NCBI GenBank assembly: GCA_945873105.1
Contig: CAMCBW010000005.1
Span: 1-64,000 of the forward strand
DNA: 64,000 nt
Direction of reading: 5' to 3'
From: Tangfeifania diversioriginum
GTDB taxonomy: Bacteria > Bacteroidota > Bacteroidia > Bacteroidales > Prolixibacteraceae
The position numbers and the translations under genes are program-made. The first letter of the stretch is position 1. Each line of letters begins with the position of its first letter. Below the pieces are notes generated by a model. It was not told the DNA's origin and did no database searches. It saw nothing but the letters and a program-made list of their open reading frames with translations. This document shows positions 45,305 through 54,490 of this stretch, piece after piece.

Positions 45305-46642
45305 TTACAATGTAATCGGAATGCCTTTGTAAAAATCAAGAATCTTTGACCTGAAAATAAACTCATATTTGGCCCTGAGTAAATCAGAGGATGCTTTTAC
45401 CAGGCTGGTCTTCGCAGTGTTGTAATCAACAGCGTTGACCATTCCCACATTGAATTTCTCTTCCGAATAGCGGAAGGCTTCCTTCATTGATACGACTGCC
45501 TTCTCGGTAGATTTGTAGCGGTTGAAGGAGGTAATGGCAGTAGTTTGGGCTGTTTCGATCTCTTGCCTCAATACCTTTTTGGTGCCTTCCAATTCAAGCT
45601 TCGTATTCATCATCTGAATTTCTGCGTTGCTTACCTGCAATTTGGTTTGAAACCGGTTGAAAATAGGAATGTTCATCTGTAATCCCAATCCTTTTCGTTG
45701 GTTGTTGCTCAATTGGTCGCCGAAAGAGATGCTGTTCTTGTTAATATCCTTGTACTGGTTGTTGTAGAGGTTGTAATAGTTGGCATAAAAAGTCAGGGTT
45801 GGGTAATAGACCCCCTTGGCCATCTTCAGTTGCATGGCTGTACTCTGGAAACGGAATTCGGCACCCCTTATTTCGGGCCGTTGTGTCAGGGCTGTCTGGT
45901 ATACGTCTTTTGAGGAGGAGACAGTCAATTGCGCAGCAATTTCAGGCAATGCAGGTATTTCAACATCAAACTGCTCGTTGAAAGGCAGTTCAAGCATTTG
46001 TGCCAACCTAAGTTTACCCAACAAAAGTTGGTTTTTGGCATCAATCAGGTTCAATTCCTCCCTGGCTGCCTGAGCCTCTATCTCCATGAGTGCGCCGTTG
46101 GCCAAACTTCCTGCATTCACCTTCTCCTGTGATTGTTGAAGCTGTTGTTTGGTAATCCCCAATTGCTCTTCAGATACTTTCACGAGCTCCTTTGAAAAGA
46201 GTATTTCCAAAAAGGTGGAGGCAATGTTTAACGACAAATCATCTTTTGCCTTGGCCAAATCTTCGAAACTGGCCTTGAGGTCAAATTCTGTCTTCTTCAC
46301 CGCATTGTTGATCTGATTACCCTGAAACACGGTCACCTGGGTTCCCAAACCAAAATCTGTCTGGGCTGAATTTACATTGGTGTAAGTATTCAAATAGGTC
46401 AGTGATCGGCCAAAATTGAGGTTTTGGGACAACTGCCCATTCAGGTTGGGCAACCTGGAATTCTTGCGCTCCTGAAGGTTGTTTTGCTGGTATTGTGTAT
46501 TCAGCTGGCTCTGTTTGATCTGGATGTTGTTGTCGATGGCATAGTTGATGCATTTGTCCAGCGTCCACAACTCCTGTGCATGCAGCGAGGCAAATAGTGC
46601 CAGCAGCAAGAGGTAGGCCAGGGTAAAAATCGTTCGTATCAT
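45305..46642 (-). CDS. TolC-family outer-membrane efflux protein
   Basis: The 445-aa protein would be the outer-membrane exit duct of the export operon 45305-51407. It has a signal peptide (IRTIFTLAYLLLLALFASLHA). The N-terminal block ELWTLDKCINYAIDNNIQIKQ and two long helical, Q/A/E-rich repeats typical of the OEP family follow, including LNIASTFLEILFSKELVKVSEEQL and the second copy near 300-420. It lies 54 bp downstream of the adaptor gene and is the last gene of the operon, closed by the large stem-loop. Confidence 0.92.
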   Translation of the reverse strand: MIRTIFTLAYLLLLALFASLHAQELWTLDKCINYAIDNNIQIKQSQLNTQYQQNNLQERKNSRLPNLNGQLSQNLNFGRSLTYLNTYTNVNSAQTDFGLGTQVTVFQGNQINNAVKKTEFDLKASFEDLAKAKDDLSLNIASTFLEILFSKELVKVSEEQLGITKQQLQQSQEKVNAGSLANGALMEIEAQAAREELNLIDAKNQLLLGKLRLAQMLELPFNEQFDVEIPALPEIAAQLTVSSSKDVYQTALTQRPEIRGAEFRFQSTAMQLKMAKGVYYPTLTFYANYYNLYNNQYKDINKNSISFGDQLSNNQRKGLGLQMNIPIFNRFQTKLQVSNAEIQMMNTKLELEGTKKVLRQEIETAQTTAITSFNRYKSTEKAVVSMKEAFRYSEEKFNVGMVNAVDYNTAKTSLVKASSDLLRAKYEFIFRSKILDFYKGIPITL

Positions 46643-46696
46643 GGTAGGTTATATTTTATACTAAGTTACCGCTTTTCGCAATCAATTACTGATGAT

Positions 46697-47809
46697 TTAT
46701 TTCTTTTCTTCTGGCTTCTTCTTTGGATCAATCAGGTTGCCCTTGATTTTATCCTCCTTGGTGAGTCCTGAGACGATCTCAATATTGATACCATCTGACA
46801 ATCCTGTTTTTACGAAGCGTTTTTCGTATTGATCCTTGGCCTTCTCTATCTCTACATAGGCAGTATCATGGGCAAATTTCAGGAGTCCTTCCGGTATTGT
46901 CAACACACTGTCCCTGCGGTCCAGTACAATGTTAGCATTGGCACTGTATCCAGAGCGGATGAACTGATCCTTCTTCAGCAATACATCAGCCTTGATTTCA
47001 AACTGGATAGCTCCATTCTCAATTTTCCCTTTCGGAGCAATGTATTTCAATACCGCATTGAATTTTTCGTTGTCGATTGCCCCAATGGTCAATTCGATGT
47101 TCATCCCTTCCTTGATCTTCCCAACTTCGGTCTCGTCAACTTTGCCCAGGAAAATCATGTCGTTCATGTCAGCAACAATGGCAATGGTGGTTCCTGCATT
47201 GAAAGTGTTGGCCTGGATCACCGAGAATCCCTCTTTGATGGGAACATCCAGTACCATCCCATCGATGGTTGAACGAATAAGGGTATTGGTCGTCTTGGCA
47301 GAGCTTTTCGTCACGCCTTTTCGGATCAGTTCAAGATTGTTTTCGGCAGATTCCACCTCTTCCCGGGAAGAGTTGTAGCCTAGTCGTGCCTTCTGGTACT
47401 CCTCTTTGGAGATCACCTTCTTTTCAAACAAGGTGGTCTGACGCTCATAGTCGATTTTGGCGTCCTCGTAGTTGAGCTGGGCCCTTTTAACACGAGACTC
47501 AGCATTGTTGAGGGTTACCATATCGGGAATGATGTTGATTTGAGCCATCACATCATCCTTGTGAACCATCTGCCCAGCTTCGAGGTAGACTTTCTCTATG
47601 ATCCCTGAAACCTGTGGTTTGATCTCAATCTCTTTCCTAGGCTGTACAGTACCTGTGGCAACCGTTTTCTTGATGATATTGTTGACTGTTCCACTCTTGA
47701 TTTCAAATTGATCGGGTTTTTTCTGTGATTTCTTGTACAAAAAAACCAGCGTCCCAACAAAGAGGATGGCTATTAAACTGAGTCCGAAAATTTTCAGAAA
47801 TTTTTTCAT
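46697..47809 (-). CDS. MacA-like periplasmic adaptor
   Basis: This 370-aa membrane fusion protein links the two MacB-like permeases to TolC. An N-terminal transmembrane anchor (FLKIFGLSLIAILFVGTLVFL) is followed by lipoyl half-motifs PQVSGIIEKVYLEAGQMV (about 68-85) and STIDGMVLDVPIKEGFSV. A coiled-coil hairpin at about 95-165 separates them, and beta-barrel domains follow. It lies downstream of the second permease gene across 244 bp that contain a nested inverted repeat. It is cotranscribed with, or at least collinear with, the TolC gene. Confidence 0.9.
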   Translation of the reverse strand: MKKFLKIFGLSLIAILFVGTLVFLYKKSQKKPDQFEIKSGTVNNIIKKTVATGTVQPRKEIEIKPQVSGIIEKVYLEAGQMVHKDDVMAQINIIPDMVTLNNAESRVKRAQLNYEDAKIDYERQTTLFEKKVISKEEYQKARLGYNSSREEVESAENNLELIRKGVTKSSAKTTNTLIRSTIDGMVLDVPIKEGFSVIQANTFNAGTTIAIVADMNDMIFLGKVDETEVGKIKEGMNIELTIGAIDNEKFNAVLKYIAPKGKIENGAIQFEIKADVLLKKDQFIRSGYSANANIVLDRRDSVLTIPEGLLKFAHDTAYVEIEKAKDQYEKRFVKTGLSDGINIEIVSGLTKEDKIKGNLIDPKKKPEEKK

Positions 47810-47997
47810 GGCAACCTTTGATTTGTATGTTTGTCGATGTTTATTTTATTCTCTAACTACTTAAATTACTATCCTTTAATTACAATTTCTCAACTCTGTC
47901 TCTCACCCGATAAGCCCAGGAACCGGTTTCGTCTTCCCTTCTTCTCCGCTTCAACATTTCACCGTTTCCGGTTTCCATTTTTTCCGGGTATCTCCAA

Positions 47998-48045
47998 GGG
48001 CGACCACCCAGGGCTGCCCCTGCAGGCTCAAATCTCCTATCGCCC
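47998..48045. repeat. Nested inverted repeat, REP-like
   Basis: GGGCGA (47998-48003) pairs with TCGCCC (48040-48045), enclosing CAGGG (48009-48013) and CCCTG (48018-48022) with a 4-nt loop. It starts 8 bp after the stop of the minus-strand permease gene and is GC-rich compared with its surroundings. It may stabilise or attenuate the operon transcript, or be a dispersed palindrome. The rest of 47810-47997 shows only pyrimidine-rich sequence. Confidence 0.5.
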
Positions 48046-48053
48046 ACGCTCCG

Positions 48054-49322
48054 TCACTCCTCCCGCAGCGCCTCTATCGGCTTGATCTGCAAGGCTCTTT
48101 TGGCAGGAATTGAACCCGCGAAGAGTCCGGCAAGAATAAGTACCATCAATGCGGTGACTGCGACAGATATGCTAACTTCCGGATGTTGAAAAAATACCTC
48201 ATTCCCGGTTTTGGGTTGTCTTTCTATCACCTGGTTGACAAGTTCCAACAGGGCTACTCCAAGCGACAAACCGGTATAACCGGCAACCGTTGTAAGGGCA
48301 ACACTTTCGAGCATAATCTGGGTAATGATGGTTCGGGGTGAAGCTCCGAGTGCACGTTGCACCCCAATCTCCTTGGTCCGCTCCTTCACGATTACCAGCA
48401 TGATGTTGCTGACACCAATCACCCCGGCCATCAAAGTCCCGATACCTACGATCCAGGTCAGGATGCCAATACCGATAAACAAACCGTTCATCTGCTGGAA
48501 CTCCTTTTCAATATTCACGCTGTTAAGGGCTTGAACATCAGTGGGGGCGATGGAGTGGCGCAACTTGATGATATTTTTGACCTTCTCCTCCACGACACTA
48601 ACCGGTACACCCTTCTTGGCCGTAACCGCCAAAAAATGGACCATGTTACCCATGTTGTAGGTCTGCTGCATGGTAGTAAATGGCAGGAAGATCGATTCTT
48701 CCGCCCTTCCGTTGATATTGATCCTTGTTTCAGGGCGTACTATCCCAATTACCTGGTAATAAACACCGGAAATTTTCAGATACTCACCCAGTGGATTTTT
48801 ATTTCCTTCAAACATCTGCTCAAAAACCTTCTCTCCGATTACACAGACTTTGCGCTTGTCGCGGATATCCATGTCGTTGATCCAGCGACCCTGCACAATG
48901 GTATAAGGATCAATCTTGATGTATTCGGGGTAATCCCCCTTTACATTGTAGGAACCTGTCTTTAATCCATAGATTGTATTGGGTCCGCCGTTCATTCTGG
49001 ATCCAAAATTTTTGGGGGAGATGTATTCAACTTCCGGGACATTGTTGAGAACATAGGTAAGATCGTCGGAATCCATGTTCCATTGTCTGCCTCTTTTAAA
49101 CCCCTTGTAGGGTTCTCCTGTCTGCTGTGACCACATGAAGCAGGAGTTGGTGGCGAATTTGGCAACACCCTCCACGATACCGTTTTTTAGTCCGTTACTG
49201 GCTCCGGCCATCACAATCAGCATGAAAATACCCCAGAATACTCCAAACGCTGTAAGGAGACTCCTGACCTTATTTTTTGCCAGTGCGTGCCAAATTTCAT
49301 TCCATCTGTCGAGATCAAACAT
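48054..49322 (-). CDS. MacB-like ABC transporter permease (second of pair)
   Basis: The 422-aa inner-membrane protein has the MacB_PCD plus FtsX layout. One transmembrane helix lies near residues 20-42 (SLLTAFGVFWGIFMLIVMAG), followed by a periplasmic domain of about 220 residues. Three helices follow in the C-terminal part (TWIVGIGTLMAGVIGVSNIM; VALTTVAGYTGLSLGVALLE; TALMVLILAGLFAGSIPA), with the cytosolic EIGVQRALGASP motif between. It ends IKPIEALREE as in the family. No ATPase domain is fused; the ATPase is the separate gene at 50694-51407. It is about 35-40 percent similar by eye to its neighbour at 49422. Confidence 0.92.
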   Translation of the reverse strand: MFDLDRWNEIWHALAKNKVRSLLTAFGVFWGIFMLIVMAGASNGLKNGIVEGVAKFATNSCFMWSQQTGEPYKGFKRGRQWNMDSDDLTYVLNNVPEVEYISPKNFGSRMNGGPNTIYGLKTGSYNVKGDYPEYIKIDPYTIVQGRWINDMDIRDKRKVCVIGEKVFEQMFEGNKNPLGEYLKISGVYYQVIGIVRPETRININGRAEESIFLPFTTMQQTYNMGNMVHFLAVTAKKGVPVSVVEEKVKNIIKLRHSIAPTDVQALNSVNIEKEFQQMNGLFIGIGILTWIVGIGTLMAGVIGVSNIMLVIVKERTKEIGVQRALGASPRTIITQIMLESVALTTVAGYTGLSLGVALLELVNQVIERQPKTGNEVFFQHPEVSISVAVTALMVLILAGLFAGSIPAKRALQIKPIEALREE

Positions 49323-49421
49323 TTATAAGAAGGTATTATATTCTATGAAAATCGACTTCTCAATTATTAAATCTACTTTTCACCAACAGCGGCTTAAGCT
49401 GCCGTTGGAGCATTGATATGG

Positions 49422-50684
49422 TTATTCATCTCGCAATGCCTCAATAGGAGTCACACTTGCTGCCCTCTTGGAGGGTAAATAGCCTGCAAAAGCTCCGGAA
49501 AGAATGAGGATCAATGTGGCTGATACGGCTGTTTTAAAGTCCACGGTAGGATTCTTAAAAAAGACATTTTCTCCACCACCTCCGGCAGTAGCCTGCTCCA
49601 GTCCGAAATTGATCAACTCCATCAAGCCCACACCCATCACCAGTCCGATATAGCCGGCCACAGTGGTAATCAATACTGATTCCAACAGCACGAGGCTAAT
49701 CACCGAAAATGGGGTGGCACCCAGTGCTTTCCGGATCCCTATCTCTTTGGTCCGTTCCTTAACCAGGATCAACATAATGTTGCTTACTCCCACAATTCCG
49801 GCAATCAAGGTACCTATGCCAATGATCCAGACAAACATATTGATGGCCTGAAAGATCTTCATGGTACGGATGTATTCAGTCAGCATATTGAATGAACCCA
49901 TCGCCCGTTTGTCTTTTGGGTCAAAATCATGGCGAAGGGCCATGTCTTGTCGTACCTTTTCTGTAATTGCCTCCGCCTCTTCGGTCGTTTGAACCATTTT
50001 CGAAGTTACTGTGAAGGTATGCACCCTGTTACCGCCGTTAAAAATCCGCTGGGCAGTTGAGAAAGGAATGTAGGCAGCCCGGTTGTTTTCCTGGTTCCTC
50101 CTTTTGTCCATTGAAACCCCAATAACATTAAAAGGTACACCTCCAATTTTAAGATACTTTCCTATCGGATCCTCTTCCTTAAAAAGAGCCTTTCGAATCT
50201 CATCCCCGATCACTACAACCTTTCGAAACTCCTGCATATCCATATCATTGATAAACCTTCCCCTTTCAATATTGATATTCTCCATATCTTTCAAGGATGG
50301 ATAGCAGGTACTCGTCTCAAAGGAGCCATACTCTTTTCCGTAGGCGTACAATATGTCGTTCGGGAGGTAATAACGTGAGGACACATTTTCAATATCCTTT
50401 GATTTTGTCGTCAAAAAGTCATAATCCTGGTTGTTGAATTTCACCTGGCGTCCCTCCTTGAGACCATTGTATGGGATGGAGGTCTCGCCGGTCCACATCC
50501 ACATCACATTCACCGCGCTCTGAGCGAACTGCTCTTTCACACCGTTGGAAAGTCCGTTTCCCGAACCGAGCAACACCATGAGCATGAAGATTCCCCATGC
50601 AACAGAAAAACCTGTCAGAAAGGTCCTGAGCTTGTTCTTCTTGATGGTGCTAAAAATTTCCTGCCAGATATCTACGTCGAACAT
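49422..50684 (-). CDS. MacB-like ABC transporter permease (first of pair)
   Basis: The 420-aa protein has the same MacB_PCD/FtsX plan as its neighbour. The first helix is FLTGFSVAWGIFMLMVLLGSG, followed by a large periplasmic domain. The FtsX part has MFVWIIGIGTLIAGIVGVSNIM, EIGIRKALGATP and a final ASVTPIEALRDE. It is 9 bp downstream of the ATPase gene, so the two are coupled. With 48054-49322 it probably forms a heterodimeric membrane part. The exported substrate (peptide, lipid or drug) cannot be told from sequence. Confidence 0.93.
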   Translation of the reverse strand: MFDVDIWQEIFSTIKKNKLRTFLTGFSVAWGIFMLMVLLGSGNGLSNGVKEQFAQSAVNVMWMWTGETSIPYNGLKEGRQVKFNNQDYDFLTTKSKDIENVSSRYYLPNDILYAYGKEYGSFETSTCYPSLKDMENINIERGRFINDMDMQEFRKVVVIGDEIRKALFKEEDPIGKYLKIGGVPFNVIGVSMDKRRNQENNRAAYIPFSTAQRIFNGGNRVHTFTVTSKMVQTTEEAEAITEKVRQDMALRHDFDPKDKRAMGSFNMLTEYIRTMKIFQAINMFVWIIGIGTLIAGIVGVSNIMLILVKERTKEIGIRKALGATPFSVISLVLLESVLITTVAGYIGLVMGVGLMELINFGLEQATAGGGGENVFFKNPTVDFKTAVSATLILILSGAFAGYLPSKRAASVTPIEALRDE

Positions 50685-50693
50685 AATTTGGTA

Positions 50694-51407
50694 TTATTCC
50701 TGTTTAACCCTGTCGCGGTACATCTGAAGTTCACCATTGGTAATCACCTCCCCGATAACACCATCCTTCAACCGGATAATTTTCCGGGTCAATGCGGCAA
50801 TGTCATGTTCGTGGGTAACAATGATGACGGTAATTCCCTGGTCATTCACCTCCTTGAGAATATCCATTACCTCAAGCGAGGTCTGGGAGTCGAGTGCTCC
50901 GGTAGGTTCATCCGCAAGAATGATTTTAGGATTGGAAATTAGTGCACGTGCAATTGCAACACGTTGTTTCTGTCCACCCGACAGCTCACTCGGCAGGTGA
51001 TGGGCCCAATCCTTGAGGCCAAGCCTGTCGAGGTACTCCATGGCTATGACATTTCGTTTCTTTCGGCTTACCTTCTGGTAGTAGAGGGGCAAAGCCACAT
51101 TCTCCATGGCATTCTTGAAAGAGATCAAATTGAATGATTGGAAGATAAATCCGATCATTGCGTTTCGGGTGATGGCTGCCTGGGTTTCATTCAATCCCCA
51201 GATCCTTTTGCCACTCAGGTAGTAATTACCTTTGTCGTAATCATCCAGGACGCCGAGAATGTTCAGCAGGGTCGATTTCCCTGAACCGGAGGATCCCATA
51301 ATGGAAACAAATTCACCCTCTTCAATTTCAAGGTTCAACCCTTTCAAAACATGAAGGCTGTTGGTCCCTGTAACGTATGATTTGTGAAGATCTTGAATGC
51401 TGATCAT
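50694..51407 (-). CDS. ABC transporter ATPase, MacB/LolD type
   Basis: The 237-aa protein powers the two downstream permeases. Walker A is [12 protein letters not shown] near residues 37-48. A Q-loop ([10 protein letters not shown]), the signature [15 protein letters not shown], Walker [12 protein letters not shown] and the switch histidine in [11 protein letters not shown] follow in order. It is the first gene of the five-gene set ATPase-permease-permease-adaptor-TolC on the minus strand. 205 bp separate it from thiL, so it likely has its own promoter there, although no good TAnnTTTG was found. Confidence 0.95.
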   Translation of the reverse strand: MISIQDLHKSYVTGTNSLHVLKGLNLEIEEGEFVSIMGSSGSGKSTLLNILGVLDDYDKGNYYLSGKRIWGLNETQAAITRNAMIGFIFQSFNLISFKNAMENVALPLYYQKVSRKKRNVIAMEYLDRLGLKDWAHHLPSELSGGQKQRVAIARALISNPKIILADEPTGALDSQTSLEVMDILKEVNDQGITVIIVTHEHDIAALTRKIIRLKDGVIGEVITNGELQMYRDRVKQE

Positions 51408-51485
51408 GATAAATTCTTATGTTTTTTACAAACTAACGTATGATAAGACGCGATGCAGGGCAAAACGTTACACATTGTTCCAATA

Positions 51486-51513
51486 TTTTCGATTTTCAAT
51501 TTTCGATTTTGGA
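51486..51513. repeat. Four-unit heptamer repeat TTTTSRA
   Basis: TTTTCGA, TTTTCAA, TTTTCGA and TTTTGGA stand in tandem. The same heptamer occurs in reverse orientation at 62453-62480. It lies in the 205-bp gap upstream of the ABC ATPase gene. Confidence 0.7.
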
Positions 51514-51581
51514 ATATATAAATAGCAAGATTGATAGATATTCTTTGAAGGGGCCTCTTTACTTCAGGAGTTCCATCAAGT

Positions 51582-51624
51582 ACTTTAGGCACTCTAGTTC
51601 ACTCTAGGCACTCTAGGCACTTTT
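51582..51624. repeat. 9-10-bp tandem repeat ACTCTAGGC overlapping the thiL stop
   Basis: Units are ACTTTAGGC, ACTCTAGTTC, ACTCTAGGC, ACTCTAGGC and a partial ACTTTT. The palindromic CTAG in each unit gives TAG on both strands. The thiL stop codon (51613-51615 on the minus strand) is one of these TAGs, and the last residues of ThiL are encoded by repeat. The same ordered units occur at 52849-52890. Confidence 0.8.
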
Positions 51625-52662
51625 CAGGGGATTCCAGCCCTGGGCAGTCAACGGAATCTCCTGAATGCCCCCCGCAGTAACCAGCATGCAACCCTCCTCT
51701 TTCGCTGTCATATGACCTAAGACCGTAATATCTGGATGGTTACGGACCTTTTCATGATCCATGAGCGAAATGGTAAACAGTAGTTCATAATCCTCACCCC
51801 CATTCAAGGCAGCCACCAGCGGATTGATGTGGATCTCCTCCGCCATCTTTTGCACCTGCGGATCGAAGGAAAGACGCTCCTCATACAACCTGCAACCAAC
51901 ACCTGATTCTTCACACAGATGCAATATTTCGGATGACAACCCATCAGAAATGTCAATCATGGCAGTCGGGTGTACCTTCAGTGCACTGAAAATTTCCCGC
52001 ATATCAATTCTTGCCTCGGGTTTCAGCTGTCTGCCAAGGATATAATCGTACCCGGAAAGCTGAGGCTGAACAGTAGGGTTTTGCCGGAACAGTTCGTTCT
52101 CCCGTTCCAGCAATTGCAGTCCGAGATAGGCACCCCCAAGATCACCGGTAACACACAGCAAATCTGTAGGTTTTGCACCGTTACGGTAGACCAGCTCACC
52201 CGCCTCTGCTTCGCCAATGGCTGTAATGGAGATGGTAAGACCAGTCAGGGAGGAGGTCGTATCACCACCAACCAAATCAACCCCATACCTGTTACAGGCC
52301 AGATGAATGCCAGCATACAAATCATCAATGGCCTCCAGGGTAAATTTGGCGGAGATGGCCAGCGAAACCGTTATTTGCCGGGGGATGGCATTCATCGCAC
52401 AAATATCGCTGATATTCACAGCCACAGCTTTGTAACCAAGATGTTTCAGTGGAACATACACCAAATTGAAGTGAACCCCTTCCGTTAACAAATCGGTGGT
52501 TACCACGACACGCTTTCCCGGAAAACTAAGCACCGCACAATCATCACCGACTCCCAACACAGTGCTTTCATTTTTAATTGTAGCTGCTGCTGTAATTCGC
52601 CTGATCAGACCAAATTCGCCCAATTCAGCCAGCTCCTTGCTTTTAACCCGCTCCTGTGTCAT
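51613..52662 (-). CDS. thiL: Thiamine-monophosphate kinase
   Basis: ThiL phosphorylates thiamine monophosphate to the active cofactor thiamine diphosphate. The 349-aa protein has the PurM/ThiL-family markers: ELGEFGLIRRIT at the start, GVGDDCAVL, TTDLLTEGVHF and NISDICAMNAIPRQ. DLVGGDTTSS, MIDISDGLSSEILHLC and LNGGEDYELLFTI follow. The frame extends to a TTG at 52686, but ATG 52662 matches family starts. The extreme C-terminus is encoded by a tandem repeat that also supplies the stop, so the end may vary between strains. It diverges from sufB with overlapping promoters. No other thi gene is near. Confidence 0.94.
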   Translation of the reverse strand: MTQERVKSKELAELGEFGLIRRITAAATIKNESTVLGVGDDCAVLSFPGKRVVVTTDLLTEGVHFNLVYVPLKHLGYKAVAVNISDICAMNAIPRQITVSLAISAKFTLEAIDDLYAGIHLACNRYGVDLVGGDTTSSLTGLTISITAIGEAEAGELVYRNGAKPTDLLCVTGDLGGAYLGLQLLERENELFRQNPTVQPQLSGYDYILGRQLKPEARIDMREIFSALKVHPTAMIDISDGLSSEILHLCEESGVGCRLYEERLSFDPQVQKMAEEIHINPLVAALNGGEDYELLFTISLMDHEKVRNHPDITVLGHMTAKEEGCMLVTAGGIQEIPLTAQGWNPLKSA

Positions 52663-52694
52663 GTTTATTTGATATTTAATGGACAAAACATTTA

Positions 52695-52726
52695 CAAAAG
52701 TAGCGCATTTTATATCTTTGCACCAA
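52695..52726 (-). promoter_or_regulatory. Promoter of thiL
   Basis: On the minus strand TTG (52726-52724) and TACTTTTG (52702-52695) are separated by 21 bp, a full Bacteroidota-type promoter. The predicted transcript start lies about 25 bp before the thiL ATG. It overlaps the sufB -7 element on the other strand. Confidence 0.6.
52713..52720 (+). promoter_or_regulatory. Probable -7 element directed to sufB
   Basis: TATCTTTG matches TAnnTTTG on the plus strand, 176 bp before the sufB ATG. No TTG is present at the expected -33 position. It lies within the thiL promoter, so the two could compete. Confidence 0.35.
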
Positions 52727-52848
52727 TTTGTATCCAGTCTTATTAAAAATTCGTATACCTGAGAGACAAATCGAAAGTACGCAAAGATTGAAGTACTTAT
52801 AGTTAGAAACAGTTAAATAGATTCGGACAAAAGTTAAAAGTCCCTAAG

Positions 52849-52890
52849 TAATTTAGGCACTTTAGACACTCTAGTTCACTTTAGGAACTT
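52849..52890. repeat. 9-10-bp tandem repeat directly upstream of sufB
   Basis: Units are ATTTAGGC, ACTTTAGAC, ACTCTAGTTC, ACTTTAGGA and a partial ACTTACTCA, ending 1 bp before the sufB ATG region. Order and sequence mirror the array at 51582-51624 on the other side of thiL, so one was copied from the other or from a common source. Confidence 0.75.
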
Positions 52891-52896
52891 ACTCAA

Positions 52897-54342
52897 ATGG
52901 ACAACCAAAATAAATTGTTGAACGAGGTTACCGAACGCGACTACCGCTTTGGTTTCGTCACCGATATCGAAACAGATATCATCCCGGTAGGGTTGAGCGA
53001 AGAAGTCGTGAGAATCATCTCGGCCAAGAAGGAAGAGCCGGATTTCATGCTCGAATTCAGGCTTAAGGCCTACCGAAAATGGCTGACAATGAAAATGCCG
53101 GACTGGGCTCAACTCAAGATTCCGGAAATTGATTACCAGGCAATCAGTTACTATGCCGCCCCCAGGAACCAGCCAAAATACGAGAGTCTCGATGAAGTTG
53201 ATCCTGAGTTGCTAAGTACATTTGCGAAACTTGGCATACCGCTGGAAGAGCAAAAAATGCTTGCAGGTGTTGCGGTCGATGCAGTAATGGACAGTGTTTC
53301 AGTCAAAACAACCTTCAAGGAGAATCTTGCAGAACTGGGAATCATCTTCTGCTCCTTCAGCGAAGCTGTCAAACATCATCCCGACCTGGTGCAAAAATAC
53401 CTGGGGATGGTGGTTCCGCCGAACGATAATTTTTTTGCGGCCCTGAATTGCGCAGTTTTCTCAGATGGTTCATTTGTATACATTCCGAAAGGAGTGCGGT
53501 GCCCCATGGAACTTTCGACCTATTTCAGGATCAATGCCAGGAATACCGGTCAGTTTGAACGAACCCTGATCATTGCCGATAATGACAGTTATGTCTCCTA
53601 CCTTGAAGGTTGTACTGCCCCCATGCGGGATGAGAACCAGCTCCATGCTGCGGTCGTGGAGATTGTTGCCCTTGACCGTGCAGAGGTCAAGTATTCGACC
53701 GTTCAAAACTGGTATCCAGGCAACAAGGAGGGGGTTGGTGGAATTTACAACTTTGTGACAAAGAGAGGTTTGTGCAAGGGGGAGTCCTCCAAAATTTATT
53801 GGAATCAGGTTGAAACCGGTTCTGCCATTACCTGGAAATATCCCAGCTGCATCCTAATGGGGGATAATTCAGTAGCAGAATTCAACTCAGTTGCCCTTAC
53901 CAATAACTACCAGCAGGCAGATACCGGAACAAAGATGATCCATTTGGGAAAAAACACCAAAAGCACCATTGTATCCAAAGGCATTTCCGCAGGTCACAGC
54001 TCCAACTCCTACCGGGGATTGGTGCGGGTTGCGGCCAAAGCTGAAAATTCAAGAAACTACTCTCAATGCGACTCCCTCTTGCTGGGAGAAAATTGCGGGG
54101 CACATACCTTTCCCTATCTGGAGGTTGGCAACCAAAATTCTGTTGTAGAACACGAAGCCACTACTTCCAAAATCGGGGAAGATCAAATATTTTATTGCAA
54201 CCAGCGCGGGATCTCCACACAGGATGCCATCGGCATGATTGTGAACGGTTATGCCCGTGAAGTAATCAACAAACTACCGATGGAATTTGCCGTAGAAGCG
54301 CAAAAACTCCTCCAGATCAGTTTGGAGGGAAGTGTTGGATAA
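52897..54342 (+). CDS. sufB: Fe-S cluster assembly scaffold SufB
   Basis: SufB, with SufC and SufD, forms the scaffold complex on which Fe-S clusters are built. The 481-aa protein shows [38 protein letters not shown] and [56 protein letters not shown] and the C-terminal [22 protein letters not shown] follow. Length is near the usual 465-495 aa. It is the first gene of sufB-C-D-S-E-DUF59. Downstream 148 bp to sufC contain a GA-rich repeat, an unusually long gap within such an operon. Confidence 0.96.
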   Translation: MDNQNKLLNEVTERDYRFGFVTDIETDIIPVGLSEEVVRIISAKKEEPDFMLEFRLKAYRKWLTMKMPDWAQLKIPEIDYQAISYYAAPRNQPKYESLDEVDPELLSTFAKLGIPLEEQKMLAGVAVDAVMDSVSVKTTFKENLAELGIIFCSFSEAVKHHPDLVQKYLGMVVPPNDNFFAALNCAVFSDGSFVYIPKGVRCPMELSTYFRINARNTGQFERTLIIADNDSYVSYLEGCTAPMRDENQLHAAVVEIVALDRAEVKYSTVQNWYPGNKEGVGGIYNFVTKRGLCKGESSKIYWNQVETGSAITWKYPSCILMGDNSVAEFNSVALTNNYQQADTGTKMIHLGKNTKSTIVSKGISAGHSSNSYRGLVRVAAKAENSRNYSQCDSLLLGENCGAHTFPYLEVGNQNSVVEHEATTSKIGEDQIFYCNQRGISTQDAIGMIVNGYAREVINKLPMEFAVEAQKLLQISLEGSVG

Positions 54343-54388
54343 TACGAAGAATTGAAACGGGAAACGGAGAAAGAGAAAAGAGGGGGAG

Positions 54389-54417
54389 AAGGGGAGACTG
54401 GGAGAGTAGGAGAGTGG
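54389..54417. repeat. 29-bp GA-rich dispersed repeat, copy 1
   Basis: The copy (core GGGGAGACTGGGAGAG) matches 56628-56656 at 26 of 29 positions. It lies 47 bp after the sufB stop within a purine-rich run from about 54354. Downstream at 54462-54471 AGTACTTATA repeats a 10-mer that also lies upstream of sufB (52792-52801). Confidence 0.75.
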
Positions 54418-54490
54418 ATCTCCAAATTTTACTCTCCGCCTCGATATAACCCCAATAAATTAGTACTTATAAGTTATAATTATATTGAAT

